This document shows positions 52,668-63,829 of a DNA stretch of 64,000 nucleotides, in pieces. The DNA lies in the NCBI GenBank assembly GCA_963565915.1, contig OY751491.1:1860001-1924000 (forward strand), in the 5' to 3' direction. A model generated the notes under the pieces. It searched no databases. It saw only the letters and a program-made list of their open reading frames with translations, and was not told the origin of the DNA. Origin of the DNA: Entoloma clypeatum (Eukaryota > Basidiomycota > Agaricomycetes > Agaricales > Entolomataceae). Position numbers and translations under genes: made by a program. Each line of letters opens with the position of its first letter. Positions within the stretch are counted from its first letter, which is position 1.

Positions 52668-53786
52668 CCTGCATGATGTGAAGAAATATGTGAAGGGTTG
52701 TGACACCTGTCAACGCAACAAAATCAACAGACAGAGATGACATGCTCTGCTACACCCCCATGCAGCACCAAGTCTAGTGTTCAAGGGTTCAGTCCAGTCA
52801 GGTTTTTTGACCAAAAATTTGATGAACTGGAGACTGGCAGTTCATTTTTTTTTTCTCAAAGTCTGAAAAAACTGGACTGGACTGGTAAAGAGTGGTTTAA
52901 ACCAGTTTAAACTGGTAAAATCCTCAACCATTTATAAACCTACCAAAAGCCTGTTTTTTCAATCAAAAACTCGAGAATATACTCAATTTGTTATCAATAA
53001 CATGTTTCTCAAGCATTTTGGATATAAACTCTTGTAAAAATAATTGAAAACTGTATAAACGAACATCTTTGTCCATTAAAGTACAGGTTTTGAATAAATA
53101 TATGGTCAAAAACTGGAACCAGTTCATATTTTTCAGACCCAAAACTAGAACTGGGGGTGAACCAGTCCAATTTTTCTTCAAATTTGGAGAGACTGGAGAC
53201 TGGTTGAGCTCAAAATCAGTGAGACCTGAACTGCCAGTTCAGGTCTCTTTCAGTCCAGTTCAGTCCAGTTCAGGTTCATTTTCCAGTTCATAAGACTGAA
53301 CCCTTGAACACTAACCAAGTCATCCATAGGAATTGACGTTGTGGGACCAATACCAGAATCTGATGGAAAGAATGCAATTCTGGTCATCACAGATAGACAT
53401 TTGAAGATGCTTCATCTCATTCCAACAACCATGGAATTATGGGCTGAAGCATTAGCCAAGATCTATCGGGATCAGATATGGAAGCTTCATGGAATCCCCA
53501 AGAAGATCATCAGTGACAGGAGACCACAGTTCGCCATGAAGTTTATGGAGATACTTTGCCTCATGTTAGGGATCAAAAGGAATCTGTCCACTGCATACCA
53601 TCCACAGACTGATGGACAGGCAAAATGATCACATCAGGAAACAGAAGTGTTCTTATGAAACTTCGTCAACCATGTACAAGATGACTGGGGTGAATGGATT
53701 GCAATTGCTGAATTCCAGTACAATAACAAAGAACATCAGGCAACAAAGCACACCCCATTCTATCTCAACTATGGTTTACATCCCTA
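52668..53786 (+). pseudogene. gypsy copy D integrase remainder
   Basis: Continues after element E with LHDVKKYVKGCDTCQRNKIN, is split by the MITE at 52775-53313, and resumes with IPESDGKNAILVITDRHLKM, WKLHGIPKKIISDRRPQF (Gly-to-Arg change at the DRG motif) and LSTAYHPQTDGQAK, then stops. It ends abruptly at about 53782 where another LTR-like sequence begins. Confidence 0.8.
52775..53313. mobile_element. hAT-like MITE (539 bp) with 8-bp target duplication
   Basis: Flanked by ACCAAGTC (52767-52774 and 53314-53321), single in copy C. Ends TAGTGTTCAAGGGTTCAGTC and its complement. Subterminal repeats of GACTGGACTGG and CAGTTCAG(T/G) types. No coding capacity. Same terminal family as 36896-38835. 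Confidence 0.88.
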
Positions 53787-54625
53787 TTGTTATGATCATA
53801 TCTTCACTTTTCACTTTATCTTATCTTATCTCAATCTTATCTTATCTATATTGTGTTGTACATGAGGACATCTTATCATTAACACGCAGCAGGATATGAA
53901 GGATCTGGAGTTGCACTTGTATTCAATAGCTTGTTCTCTTGAGATTCCCACTGGGGCTCTTGGCAATACAGCCCCTTCTTCATCTTTCCACATTCCATCT
54001 TCTAAGTTCCTAAGTTTGGGCTCGCGACATTGTTTGACTTAGCGTCACCTCAACAGAAGAACAAGCTCTAAACTCGCCCGCCCAAACTCACTTCCCTTTC
54101 CTCCATTTCAACCTCGCCGTTTTGTGCTTTTTCGTCAAAAGGTACACATCTATACGCGGACCCTAGCATTAAAAGGGACCTCCCGGACTTCAGGGATAAG
54201 AAGAGAAACACTTGGTACACCCATTATAACTAGTGTTGCTGTTTGAGACACACAGGAAAACATTGAGCCCGTCCCGTGTTGAGGTGACCAAAGGCCAACA
54301 CATCTAACCTTCGGGAAAGTTGCTGGCGCATGGGACGGTTTGGAAGAGAAGACCGTACATGTCTAGTTCGCAACAGGTGTTCCAACCCCCGACTCCTCAA
54401 CATCTCAAATTTGACCAGTCCAGCACGCATAGGGGTATTGACCGCGTGGACTTCATCTTTCCTAGATCTTCCTCCATTTGGGCATCCCAACTGCCTGGAT
54501 AGACAGATCGTTCTTTGGGTTTTCTTTTCAGATTTTTTTTCGCCTAAGCGTCAGAACAGGGTTGCGCCCCGACGTAAGGTACTATTGTTCAAACCAAAAC
54601 ATCTCTCCCCGTCAAAAACACCATC
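53787..54625 (+). other. 5' LTR and leader of element F (boundary unresolved)
   Basis: No coding sequence. It contains AT/CT-rich repeats at 53800-53870 and, near 54570-54590, a splice-like GTAAGG. The LTR should end somewhere in this stretch. Confidence 0.45.
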
Positions 54626-55705
54626 ATGGACAACCAAGACTTTCAGGATGAAGCCCCCAAACTCCCCGAACATCACGCTCCCCCCATCGCACCACCTCCT
54701 CCTCCTCCTCCTCACTGACCAGGTTGAAGAATCGAAATAGCTGCACATCCCAGCAAATACAATGGATCCCGACCCCTGTTTTCAGGATGGTGGGCAAAAA
54801 TGCTCACGTGGATCCGAGTAAATCGAGATCTGTTACATGGAGATGACAAAATCTGTATTGCAGTCTGGTCCCGATTAGATGGACCAATTGCAGGAACATA
54901 TGGGGAGACACGACTCACCCAATGCATGGAATCAAATGATTGGCCAATGTATCGAAACCTAGTCTATGAGATCACCACAAGGTTTCGCCCTACCACCGAA
55001 GTAGAATGGGCCAGAGCAAAAATTGAGGGGTTCAAACAGAACCAGATGAAAACAGACGATTGGATCATGCAGTTTGGAACACTGGTGATCAAAGGGAAAA
55101 TTGAGGATCATCATGGGATTTCCTTACTGGAGAGAAATGCCCGGGACTCAATCATACATCAATTATTTCAGCAAGGAAGACGTCAAAACACCATGCAGGA
55201 AACCGTTGAGAAAATCTCAGCCATTGGAAGGGCTGAAGAAAATTACACCATGAGGCAAGGAATGAGGCAGGGACCTCAAAGACAAGGAAATCGCCCCCAG
55301 AATCAGCAAGCACCGCGGCCACAGGGCCAGAATAATTTCAGAAGGCCCTTTGGGCAACAACAGAATGGGGGGTACCGTCCCCAGCAAAATGGTCAGCAGC
55401 AACAACGATGCAATCTGAACATGATGAACGTTGACAGAAACCAGCGACGAGCTCCTGGTAATTGCTATAACTGTGGTGGACAGGGGCATTTTGCCCGAGA
55501 TTGCAGGCAGCTGCAGTGCAGAGTACAAGCAGCAATGATCAAACAAATTGATGAGCACAAGGAGAAAGAAATTCTGAGGCAGATAACAGCAAGGCATCAA
55601 GCGCATCAAGCCACAAATGGACAAATGGGTGTGAATAGTGTGCCTGCACTGAATCCCAATGGACAAGCTGCAGGGCAGCAGGGTTTTGTGAATGTCAACC
55701 AGTAA
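54626..55705 (+). pseudogene. element F gag
   Basis: ATG 54626 (MDNQDFQDEAPKLPEHHA), a poly-Pro run, then two TGA codons (about 54716 and 54725, both CGA-to-TGA candidates), after which the same frame is open to TAA 55703-55705. The capsid region has SKYNGSRPLFSGWWAKM and TTRFRPTTEVEWARAKIEGF. A Gln/Arg/Gly-rich linker follows and then one zinc knuckle CYNCGGQGHFARDC. About 360 residues in total. Confidence 0.85.
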
Positions 55706-57737
55706 TTCCCCTGCTGGCTCTGACAAATTGTTATGAACAATTGCCTATAGACTCTTATATACATAAGAACACTGTAAAATCATGGTTTCAGAAACTTTCG
55801 GACACAGCAGTTACATACAATAACATACTATTAGATAAACCTAGGAGAGAAAAACCAAAAAAAGATGAATCAGACTTAGATACGCTTGTAAACTATATCA
55901 TTGGGGAGTCCTTGGAAACAAGGTTTGGTTCGGCCCTTATGGACAAATGCTTAATTCCCTGTTCAAATGAATCACATAACTTAAATAGGCAAACAGACTC
56001 TATGGGGGAACCATCTTTTATTTGATCCGCTTCTTTGGAGAAGGAGCTTATGATGAAAATCACACTGGAAACATTGCAGGACAAACGCACCTTTGATGTC
56101 GATGCATTATTGGACTCAGGGGCAACAGGGATGTTCATTGATCTGGACTTTGCCAAAAGGAACAATATTAAATTAAGGGAACTACCTTTCCCCATCGGGG
56201 TCTACAACGTTGATGGCACACTTAACCAAGGAGGTTCGATCACGCTTGAAGAAGTCATGGCTATGCGGTATAAGGGACACATGGAAATAGCAGTGTTTGA
56301 AGTGTGCAACCTAGGAAAAGCTAAAATTATTGTTGGACACACCTGGCTGAAACGCCATAATCCAGAGATCGATTGGGAAAAAGGGGAAATTAAACTATTA
56401 AGATGTCCAGAAGAATGCAGCATGCGTCGAACACGTTATTCAAATAAAAATGCAAGAACCAGATGGGGTGGAAGAATTGAAGAGGTAGTAGAAGGAAATG
56501 AAGAAGAAGTGAAGGAAGAGGTAATCCACATGCTCAGGGCAGCTAAGGGAGAACCCTCAGATGAAATACCGGCGGAACAGGCTGTCCCCCAAAAATATCA
56601 CAATTATCTATCAGTCTCTGAAAAGAAAGCATTGGAAAGGTTACCAGTCTGGAAGCCATGGGATCACACCATAGACCTAAAGCCAGATTTCGTACCAAAG
56701 AAGGCCAAAGTCTACCCCCTGTCACCGGATGAAAGAAAAGAAGTATCTGAATTTGTGGACGATCAATTATGCAAAGGATATATTTGACCTACCAAGTCAC
56801 CACAAACTTCGCCAGTATTCTTTATACCCAAAAAGGATGGAAAGAAATGAATGGTACAGGATTACCGACATATTAACAGCTGGACCATCCGCAATAATTA
56901 TCCACTCCCATTAATTCCGGAGTTGATCGATAAGTTAAAAGGGAAGAAAAGGTTCACCAAGATGGATCTCAGATGGGGCTACAACAATGTGCGCATCAAG
57001 GGGGGAGACGAGTGGAAAGCGGCATTTACAACCCCTGATGGAGCCTTTGAACCGACAGTCATGTTTTTTGGATTGAATAATTCCATGAGCACATTCCAGA
57101 CCATGATGAATGATATCTTTAGGGACTTGATCGACCAGGGATATGTGGTTATTTATATCGATGATATATTGGTGGCAACAGAAGGAGAGGAAGGACATGA
57201 CGCCATAGTGGAGAAAGTTTTGAAAAGATTACGAAAAAACAATTTATTCCTGAAACCAGAGAAATGTTTCTTCAATAGAGACGAAATAGAGTTCTTGGGA
57301 TTAATTATTGGGAAGGACGGAATTCGGATGGACCCTTCAAAAGTAGATGCCATCAAACAATGGCCGACACCGACTAAGGTCAAGGAAGTACAATCATTTC
57401 TTGGACTCGCCAACTTCTATCGGAGATTCGTCAAGGATTTCTCTAAAGTGGCTGGACCATTACATAAGTTAACAAGGAAGGACATGGTATGGAAATGGAG
57501 TACGGAACAGGAGGAAGCATTCAACGTGCTAAAAAGGTTATTTATGGAAGCACCCATATTGGTATTGCCCGATCCGGATTGGAAGTTAAGAGTAGAATCA
57601 GACACATCGGACTTCGCCACAGGAGCGATTCTATCTATGGAATGTGAGGATGAGAAATGGAGGCCATGTGCCTTTTTATCAAAAGGATTAAATGATGTGG
57701 AAAGAAATTATGATGTACACGATAAGGAAATGCTGGG
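55706..57737 (+). pseudogene. element F pol: protease and reverse transcriptase, truncated in RNase H
   Basis: The frame is -1 relative to gag. TGA stops at 56023-56025, 56785-56787 and 56848-56850. Motifs are protease ALLDSGATGMFIDLDFAK, RT PVFFIPKKDGKK, MVQDYRHINSWTIRNNYPL, VMFFGLNNSMSTFQTMMNDI, active site IYIDDILVA (about 57157-57180), FLGLIIGKDGIRMDPSKV and the RNase H start VESDTSDFATGAILSM to [10 protein letters not shown]. It then switches in one step to sequence of a different element. Confidence 0.88.
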
Positions 57738-58407
57738 CATGGAAAACTGCCTTCCACACGTGCTATGGGTCTTTTGAATGGCTTGTCATGCCATTTGGAC
57801 TCACCAACTCCCCAGCCGTTTTTCAATGCTTCATGAATGACATCTTCCATGACCTGCTCGATAGGTATGTTGCCGTATATCTCGACGACATCCTCATCTA
57901 CTCCAACTCTCCCTCTGAGCATTGGAAGCATGTCCATGAAGTCCTCCGACGTCTCCGACAACATGGCTTATACATGTGCGCAGACAAATGCAAGTTTTCT
58001 ATGGATACTATTGAATATCTTGGCTTTATCCTCTCTCCAACAGGCCTCCGCATGTCGGATAAGAAAGTCAAAATTATTCAAGATTGGCCTGAACCAAGGA
58101 AGGTCAAAGATATTCAATCTTTCCTAGGTTTTGCCAATTTTTATTGTTGATTCATTCCTTACTACTCCGGAATCACCGTTCCGCTCGCTCAACTCACCCA
58201 AAAAAACACACAATGGCACTTCTCTGACTCCGCTCGCAAATCTTTCAAAACTTTGAAGAAAGCCTTTACCACGGCACCTGTTCTCATGCATTGGATTCCT
58301 GACAGCCCTATTATCGTCGAAACCGATGCCTCCGACTACGCTTTGGGTGTGATCCTCTCCATCCACACCTCTGACGACAAAATCCATCCGGTCGCTTTCC
58401 ACTCCCG
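57738..58407 (+). pseudogene. fragment G: RT/RNase H of an element related to E
   Basis: Reads [74 protein letters not shown], a TGA at 58148-58150, and IIVETDASDYALGVILS. It is closely similar to pol of element E over the same region but with fewer TCCGA words. It is cut on the right by the LTR of copy C at 58408. The two stops around it mean it is not functional. Confidence 0.85.
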
Positions 58408-58773
58408 TGTTATGCTTAACAAACCGTTCCAAGGTTCGGGCAGAGTATGCAGGAAGTGGAAAGGCGAAGAGCAAAGTGATTGCTAAATCTAAGGAATGTA
58501 GCTATGGTACATGGGGTTTATATAGTACTGGCTACGAGCGGTAGCGAGTGAGTCAGTAGCTGCGGAAGGCAGTGCGAATGAGTCAGTAACTGCGGAAGGC
58601 AGTGCAAAGTGAGTCAGACGACTGCGGAGTGCGAGTCAGCGCGGGAGCGAAGTATACTAAAGGAGAATGGTAGAGTAAAGGTAAATGAATAAGCGGTCCG
58701 ATGAGTCAAAGAAATAACAAAGGTACAATGCAAGGGAAAAGTGCGTAACATACAAACCGGTAAGTCCGTAACA
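58408..58773 (-). repeat. 3' LTR of gypsy copy C
   Basis: TGTTATGCTTAAC to CCGTAACA (366 bp), inverted relative to the solo LTR at 10461. Next to it on the internal side lies GTTCCCCTCCTC, the complement of a purine tract. The other LTR lies beyond the window, so the target duplication cannot be checked. Confidence 0.85.
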
Positions 58774-58807
58774 TGTTCCCCTCCTCAAGCTCTGTGTCCT
58801 CACAGAG

Positions 58808-59179
58808 TCATTGTCCCCATCCCTCGTTGTTGCTGGGATCGGACCAGTTCGGACTTTCCTTGAGGCTCCAATCATATATCAACTCCTCGTTGATGGCTAC
58901 GGTGAGTTCGAGGCCTTTGATAGCCAGCCGAATCCGTCGATTCTCGATCACGAGGGTGCTGGTGTAGTTTCCGAGAATTTGTTTTTCCTCGGGACTTGGG
59001 GCGACGGGTAGATTGGACAGCGAGTGGAGCCGGATATGCATCTGGCGATGGAGGAGGTCGGCAAGGGAAGTTTCGAGAGCGTGGATTTGGTCTCTCATGG
59101 AGAGTGCCTCGTTCATGAGGGCGGCGATGGCGGGGTTGATGTCGGTGGTGGAGGTGGAGGTGACGATGGTGTTTGACAT
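58808..59179 (-). CDS. small accessory protein downstream of pol in gypsy copy C
   Basis: ATG 59177-59179 (MSNTIVTSTSTTDINPAIAA) to the stop at 58808, about 123 residues. Predominantly helical with heptad-like leucines (MRDQIHALETSLADLLHRQM, LHSLSNL) and RRIRLAIKGLELTVAINEEL. A shortened version is conserved in copy B. Not a known retroelement domain that I recognise. It lies on the same strand as pol, after the chromodomain stop at 59289, so it would need its own or a subgenomic transcript. Confidence 0.55.
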   Translation of the reverse strand: MSNTIVTSTSTTDINPAIAALMNEALSMRDQIHALETSLADLLHRQMHIRLHSLSNLPVAPSPEEKQILGNYTSTLVIENRRIRLAIKGLELTVAINEELIYDWSLKESPNWSDPSNNEGWGQ

Positions 59180-59288
59180 GGCGGTGAGGATGGTTGAGAG
59201 ATAAAAGAAGAATGGGGTGGCTATATTGGGCAGGGAGAAGACTAGAGCGGGGAACTCGGTGTGTGTCTGACTGATGAGGTCGATACTG

Positions 59289-62200
59289 TCATGGGTTTTG
59301 AGAACTCGTCTTCCATTGTGGTCGAGACGGGTTTTGCGGATGGAAATCACGGATCAAATCTTGAGCGTTCTGAACATTAGCTCGAGGTTCCCATGTGTTC
59401 TCTTCTGGGCCATATCCTTCCCACTGAACGAGGTACTGGATCTTTCCACGGAACTTTTGAGAGTCCAGGATCGTAGACACATGGTACTCTTCTCGTCCTT
59501 CGACGATGATCGGATCAGGGGCTGGTTTCTTTTTCTGGATGGCGTACTTCGGAGTTTCATATGGTGACAACAGGGTCTCGTTGAACACAGGGTGAATCAT
59601 CTTCCAAGTCTTCGGAAGATCAAGAAGGTACGCGCTAGCTCCTTTCTTCTCTAGGACTTTGAATGGTCCATGTCGGAGTGCATCAAGTTTCTTTGAGGGT
59701 CGATCAGTCCTGATGTTAGTCCCTTCCAGCCACACCTTGTCTCCGATGCGGTAGTCCCGAGATGGACTTCGCCGTGTGTCAACTGTCTTCTTCATCTGAT
59801 CCTGTGCCTGTTTCAGTGCAGCATTGGCTTCTTCTCGTGCCTGTTTGAGTTTTTCCAAGAAGTCGTTGGCAGCCGGATTGGTATCTTCTAACATGAGTTC
59901 TCCCTTCCACGGATGTAAACCATAGTTGAGGTAGAATGGGGTGTGCTTCGTTGCCTGATGTTCTTTGTCATTGTACTGGAACTCTGCAATTGCGATCCAT
60001 TCAGCCCAATCATCCTGTAGGTGGTTGACAAAGTTTCGTAAGAATGCTTCCGTTTCTTGATGCGATTGCTCGGCCTGTCCATCAGTCTGTGGGTGGTATG
60101 CAGTGGACAGGTTCCTCTTGATCCCTAACATGCGGCAGAGTATCTCCATGAACTTCGCGGCGAACTGCGGTCCCCTATCGCTGATGATCTTCTTGGGGAT
60201 CCCATGAAGCTTCCATATCTGATCCCGATAGATCTTGGCTAATCCTTCAGCCGATAGTTCCACGGTTGTCGGAATGAGGTGAAGCATCTTTGAATGTCTA
60301 TCCGTGATGACCAGAATTGCGTTTTTTCCATCAGATTCTGGTATCGGTCCCACGACGTCGATTCCTATGTCTTCCCATGGGTGACTTGGTGCTGCATGGG
60401 GATGTAGCGGAGCATGTCGCTTTTGTCGGTTAATCTTGTTGCGTTGACAAGTGTCGCAACCCTTCACGTACTTCTTCACATCATGCAGTATGGTAGGCCA
60501 CCAGTAGGTGCGAGTGAGAAGTTCATGTGTCCGGTACTGTCCTGGATGTCCAGCCACTGGTGCATCGTGTGATTCAAACATCAATTCTTGTCGCAATTGT
60601 GGATCTGGCGGGACATAGACTCGTTCGCCTGCATATGTGATGCCGTTTTCCTGTTGATACCAATGAGGATTCTTCTTTAGACCCTGGGCTACTTCTGTCT
60701 CCATGCGGTTTGAACCCTTGATGCGTGCAATCCACGGATTTTCGATGGTCGTGACATTTCCAATTTTGATGGAATCAGATGTTTCACCCCCTTCAAAGAA
60801 TTGTTCCTCCGTGAACATCTCCATTTGTACCACATCTTCTGATTCCAATCGTTTCAAGAATAGTCCCTCCTTGAGCATTTGGTCACTGTCCTGTGGTTCG
60901 AGTTCCGCTTCATACCAGGGTAAGCGTGACAGGATGTCCGCTTTTGCATTGGTCTTGCCGGGCACATGCCGTAATTCGAAGTCATAGTCTTGTAACTTCA
61001 TTTTCCAGCATCGCTGTCGTTGATTTAGGTCCTGAGGACGACGGAAATATTCCAGGTTCTTGTGATCGGTCAAGATCTCGAAACATTCCCTGGCTTCAAG
61101 CAGATAGTGTCTCCAATCTTTCAATGCTTCCACAACTGCCAGGAGTTCCTTGTCGTATATCTCGTAATTCTGTTTGGCCGCGGACATGGTCCGCAACAAG
61201 AACGCGATGGGGTGCCATTTGTCGTCTTGCTTCTGAGAGAGTACTGCTCCAATTGCATAGCCTGATGCATCGGTTTCAACCCTGAACTGTCCCTCTGGTT
61301 TCGGTAATGCCAAGACCGGTGCCGATGTAATTGCCCGTATGAGACCTTCAAAAGCTTGCTGCTCTGTTGGTCCCCAAGTAAATGCCGCACCGCCTGTGAG
61401 CACGGTGAGAGGTTTTGCAATGTTTGAGTACCCTTCAATAAATCGTCAATGGAAGTTAGCAAATCCAAGGAACTTCTGAACTTCCTTTTTTGATGTGGGT
61501 GCTCGCCAGTTTTGAATTGTATCCACCTTCTCAGTTTCCATCTCGACACGTCCCTCACCAACAACATATCCCAATATAGGACATTTTGTTACTTCCCATA
61601 AACACTTCTTCCCCTTTAGGAACAAATCATTGTCCGATAGGATCTGTAGGATTTCTTTGGTGTTTCACATGAGTTCTTTCTTGGTTTTACCAATAACCAC
61701 AATGTCATCCATGTAGATCACGCAGATACGTTGGCGGATCTGGTCCCGGAATAGACTAGCCATCATTCGAGAGAACGTTCCTGGGGAGTTGCAACGACTG
61801 AAAAACATGACCAATGGTTCGAACAATCCTCGACTGGTGAGGAAGGCAGCTTTCCATTCATCGCCCTCCTTAATCCGGACGTTGTTATAACCCCACATGA
61901 TGTCCATTTTATTGAAGTAGACCGCATCTTTCAGTACGTCCAAGAGATCGGATATTTGTGGGAGTGGGAACTTGTCTTTGACCATGAATTTATTGACCAT
62001 GCGGTAATCTTGTACCAATCGTTTGGAGCCATCCTTCTTGTTGATGAAGAAGCAAGGGGAGGCATAAGGGGATTTGGACGGGTGGATCTTTCCTGTTGCT
62101 AGACCCTCGTCAATGAATGCGTCCAATTCTTCTTGTTCCTTTTGCGTCATAGGATATGTATTTCCCCCTAGTTCCTTTGGTGCGTCCGGTGCAAGTTCGA

Positions 62201-62921
62201 TACCATGGTCCCATTCCCTTTCCTTTGGGATCTTATCAAAGTTCTCCTTCTCAAACAGGTGAGCAAACTGATCAACATATGAGGGTCGTTTGGTTGTGGG
62301 AGGTGATGTAGGAGTGACAGCTTCCAAGATTGGGTCTCCAGGCTTCCATTTCTGATCCGACTTTTTGGGTGCATCTTTGTCGCGCACCTCAACCATGCGA
62401 ACCCGGTGTTTGCAACCATTAAGGTTAATCCTAAAATCCGAGTGTTTGGTTCGACATGTTGTTGGGCACCGATTAAATGTTACTGCGCCGGTTGTCCAAT
62501 TGATTGTGGGGTTGTGGTGTACCAACCAGTCATGTCCCAAGAGCATGTCCGTCCTCCCAATGTCCAGTACCATTGCTTCCACGGTTTCCTGATGTGCTCC
62601 CAAATCCAGTTTGACTTCGGCAAGTTGGCTCGCTTTCTGTTGTCGATTTGGTGATCCATCCACATTTAGAATTGCTATGGGTGGTATTCCTCACGTGGGG
62701 AGGTTCTGTTCGCGTACTATTCTGGGATGAATGCATGTGCGTTCACATCCGCTGTCAACCTCAGGTCGGATAACCTTTGGTCCTCGTCGTGTTTTGAGCT
62801 GTGCTAACAGCCTGATTTCTCGTCTTTTCGGAGGTTTATCTTCCTTCACAATCTTAGTCGACGCAGCGGCTCGCTTGGCAGGGATGACATAGGTTCTATT
62901 GTCTGCAGTCATACAAGGCAA
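59289..62921 (-). pseudogene. gypsy copy C pol: protease, RT, RNase H, integrase, chromodomain
   Basis: The frame from 62921 contains a protease-like EVDSGCERTCIHPRI, TGA 62691-62693, then open 62663-61665 through the RT (YASPCFFINKKDGSKRLVQD, FSRCNSPGTFSRMMASLF, active site VIYMDDIVV at about 61698-61721) to TGA 61665-61667. After another TGA and a frame change near 61445 it is open 61403-59289 (704 codons): RNase H VETDASGYAIGAVL and ILTDHKNLEYF; integrase zinc HDAPVAGHPGQYRTH...CDTCQ; triad in GIDVVGPIPESDG, ISDRGPQF and DGQAEQSHQETEAFL; and chromodomain YHVSTILDSQKFRGKIQYLV with WEGYGPEENTWEP. All stops are TGA and restorable by a single transition. Confidence 0.92.
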
Positions 62922-62962
62922 GCAAGTCCGTTTAATAGATAAGGGTCGCGACTTAGCGTCGT

Positions 62963-63829
62963 TTAATCGGACCCTTCGGGAAAATCCTTCTCGTCAGCTT
63001 CTAAGATTGTGGTTTCATCATTCTCGGCATCTTCCTCGGACACCTTCCTAACCCTTCCGGAGTTCTTCTTCGGCTTGCGGCAGTTGCGCGCGATATGGCC
63101 TTCTTGGTCACAGTTGAAACACTTGCGACCATCTTTCTTCTTTGGAGCGCTACAGTCTTTAGCCAGATGACCGAAGCGCTGACAGTTGTAGCAACGGGCT
63201 ACTCCTGCTTTGTCGACCTCCATGGCTTTGCCCTGACCACCATAAGTGGTACCCGATCCGGTGCGCATGTTGCCGCCATCTCGGATGACCAGTGCGTGTC
63301 CTTCCATCTGTCGTCCCTTGTTTCGGATCTCCTTTGCGTAATCGGTGTACGTCTTGCCATCGCTGGCCACTTGTTCAGAGATTCTGCGGTTGATGTTCTT
63401 CTCTAGGATGTATTTCCCAGTTTCTTCGCCAAGGTTTGACAGTTTCAAGAGTTCTTCAAATTCATCCAAGAATTCATCAACAGTGTGTCTCTCTTGTTTC
63501 AGGACTTCGAGTCTCGCTTTGGCAGCGACCGACTTGTTGGCGATGGAGAATCGTGTGGCGATATCATCGGAAAAACCTAGCCAGGTGATGTTCTCGTTGT
63601 CAACGGCAAGAGCGTCTAACTTGTTACTGGCCCAGTGTCTGCCGGACCCTTCCATCATGCGGGATAACACCACAAGAATCTTCTGATCGTCTGTGAGGCT
63701 CTTTTGGAACCTGATGTATAGTTTGGTGGCTTTCCACCACTCGTCAAAGGTGTATCTGTCCTTGAACATCCCAGGATCCTTGATGATCTTGGATGTATCC
63801 ATTGTTTGTACAGCCAGAGCTTCTGCCAT
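62963..63829 (-). CDS. gypsy copy C gag, main part
   Basis: Open from ATG 63829 (MAEALAVQTMDTSKIIKDPG) to TGA/TAA at 62963, 288 codons. Capsid region: FDEWWKATKLYIRFQKSL, GSGRHWASNKLDAL, FLDEFEELLKLSNLG. Two zinc knuckles: CYNCQRFGHLAKDC and CFNCDQEGHIARNC. Acidic C-terminus. The frame is also open upstream of this ATG toward the window edge in related copy D, so the true start may lie further right. Gag and pol appear to be separate frames. Confidence 0.88.
   Translation of the reverse strand: MAEALAVQTMDTSKIIKDPGMFKDRYTFDEWWKATKLYIRFQKSLTDDQKILVVLSRMMEGSGRHWASNKLDALAVDNENITWLGFSDDIATRFSIANKSVAAKARLEVLKQERHTVDEFLDEFEELLKLSNLGEETGKYILEKNINRRISEQVASDGKTYTDYAKEIRNKGRQMEGHALVIRDGGNMRTGSGTTYGGQGKAMEVDKAGVARCYNCQRFGHLAKDCSAPKKKDGRKCFNCDQEGHIARNCRKPKKNSGRVRKVSEEDAENDETTILEADEKDFPEGSD

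Larger units (their letters stand above)
40186..53786 (+). mobile_element. Ty3/gypsy copy D, 5' and 3' truncated, host of several insertions
   Basis: Plus-strand copy of the B/C family: gag (40230-41420), protease, a short RNase H segment, connection and integrase up to about 53780. A deletion removes most of RT (junction KRPS to NDLFLKEKK near 42088). It is interrupted by the LINE (42447-44736), element E (45496-52662) and a hAT-like MITE (52775-53313), each with target duplication. CpG-poor like copy B. No LTR remains. Confidence 0.85.
53787..57737 (+). mobile_element. Ty3/gypsy element F, 3' truncated
   Basis: Begins with LTR-like TGTTATGATC, followed by a leader with TCTTATCTTATC repeats, then gag and pol with multiple TGA stops. 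The 3' part (end of RNase H, integrase, 3' LTR) is missing, replaced by fragment G. The exact 3' end of the 5' LTR was not determined because no second copy is present. Confidence 0.75.
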
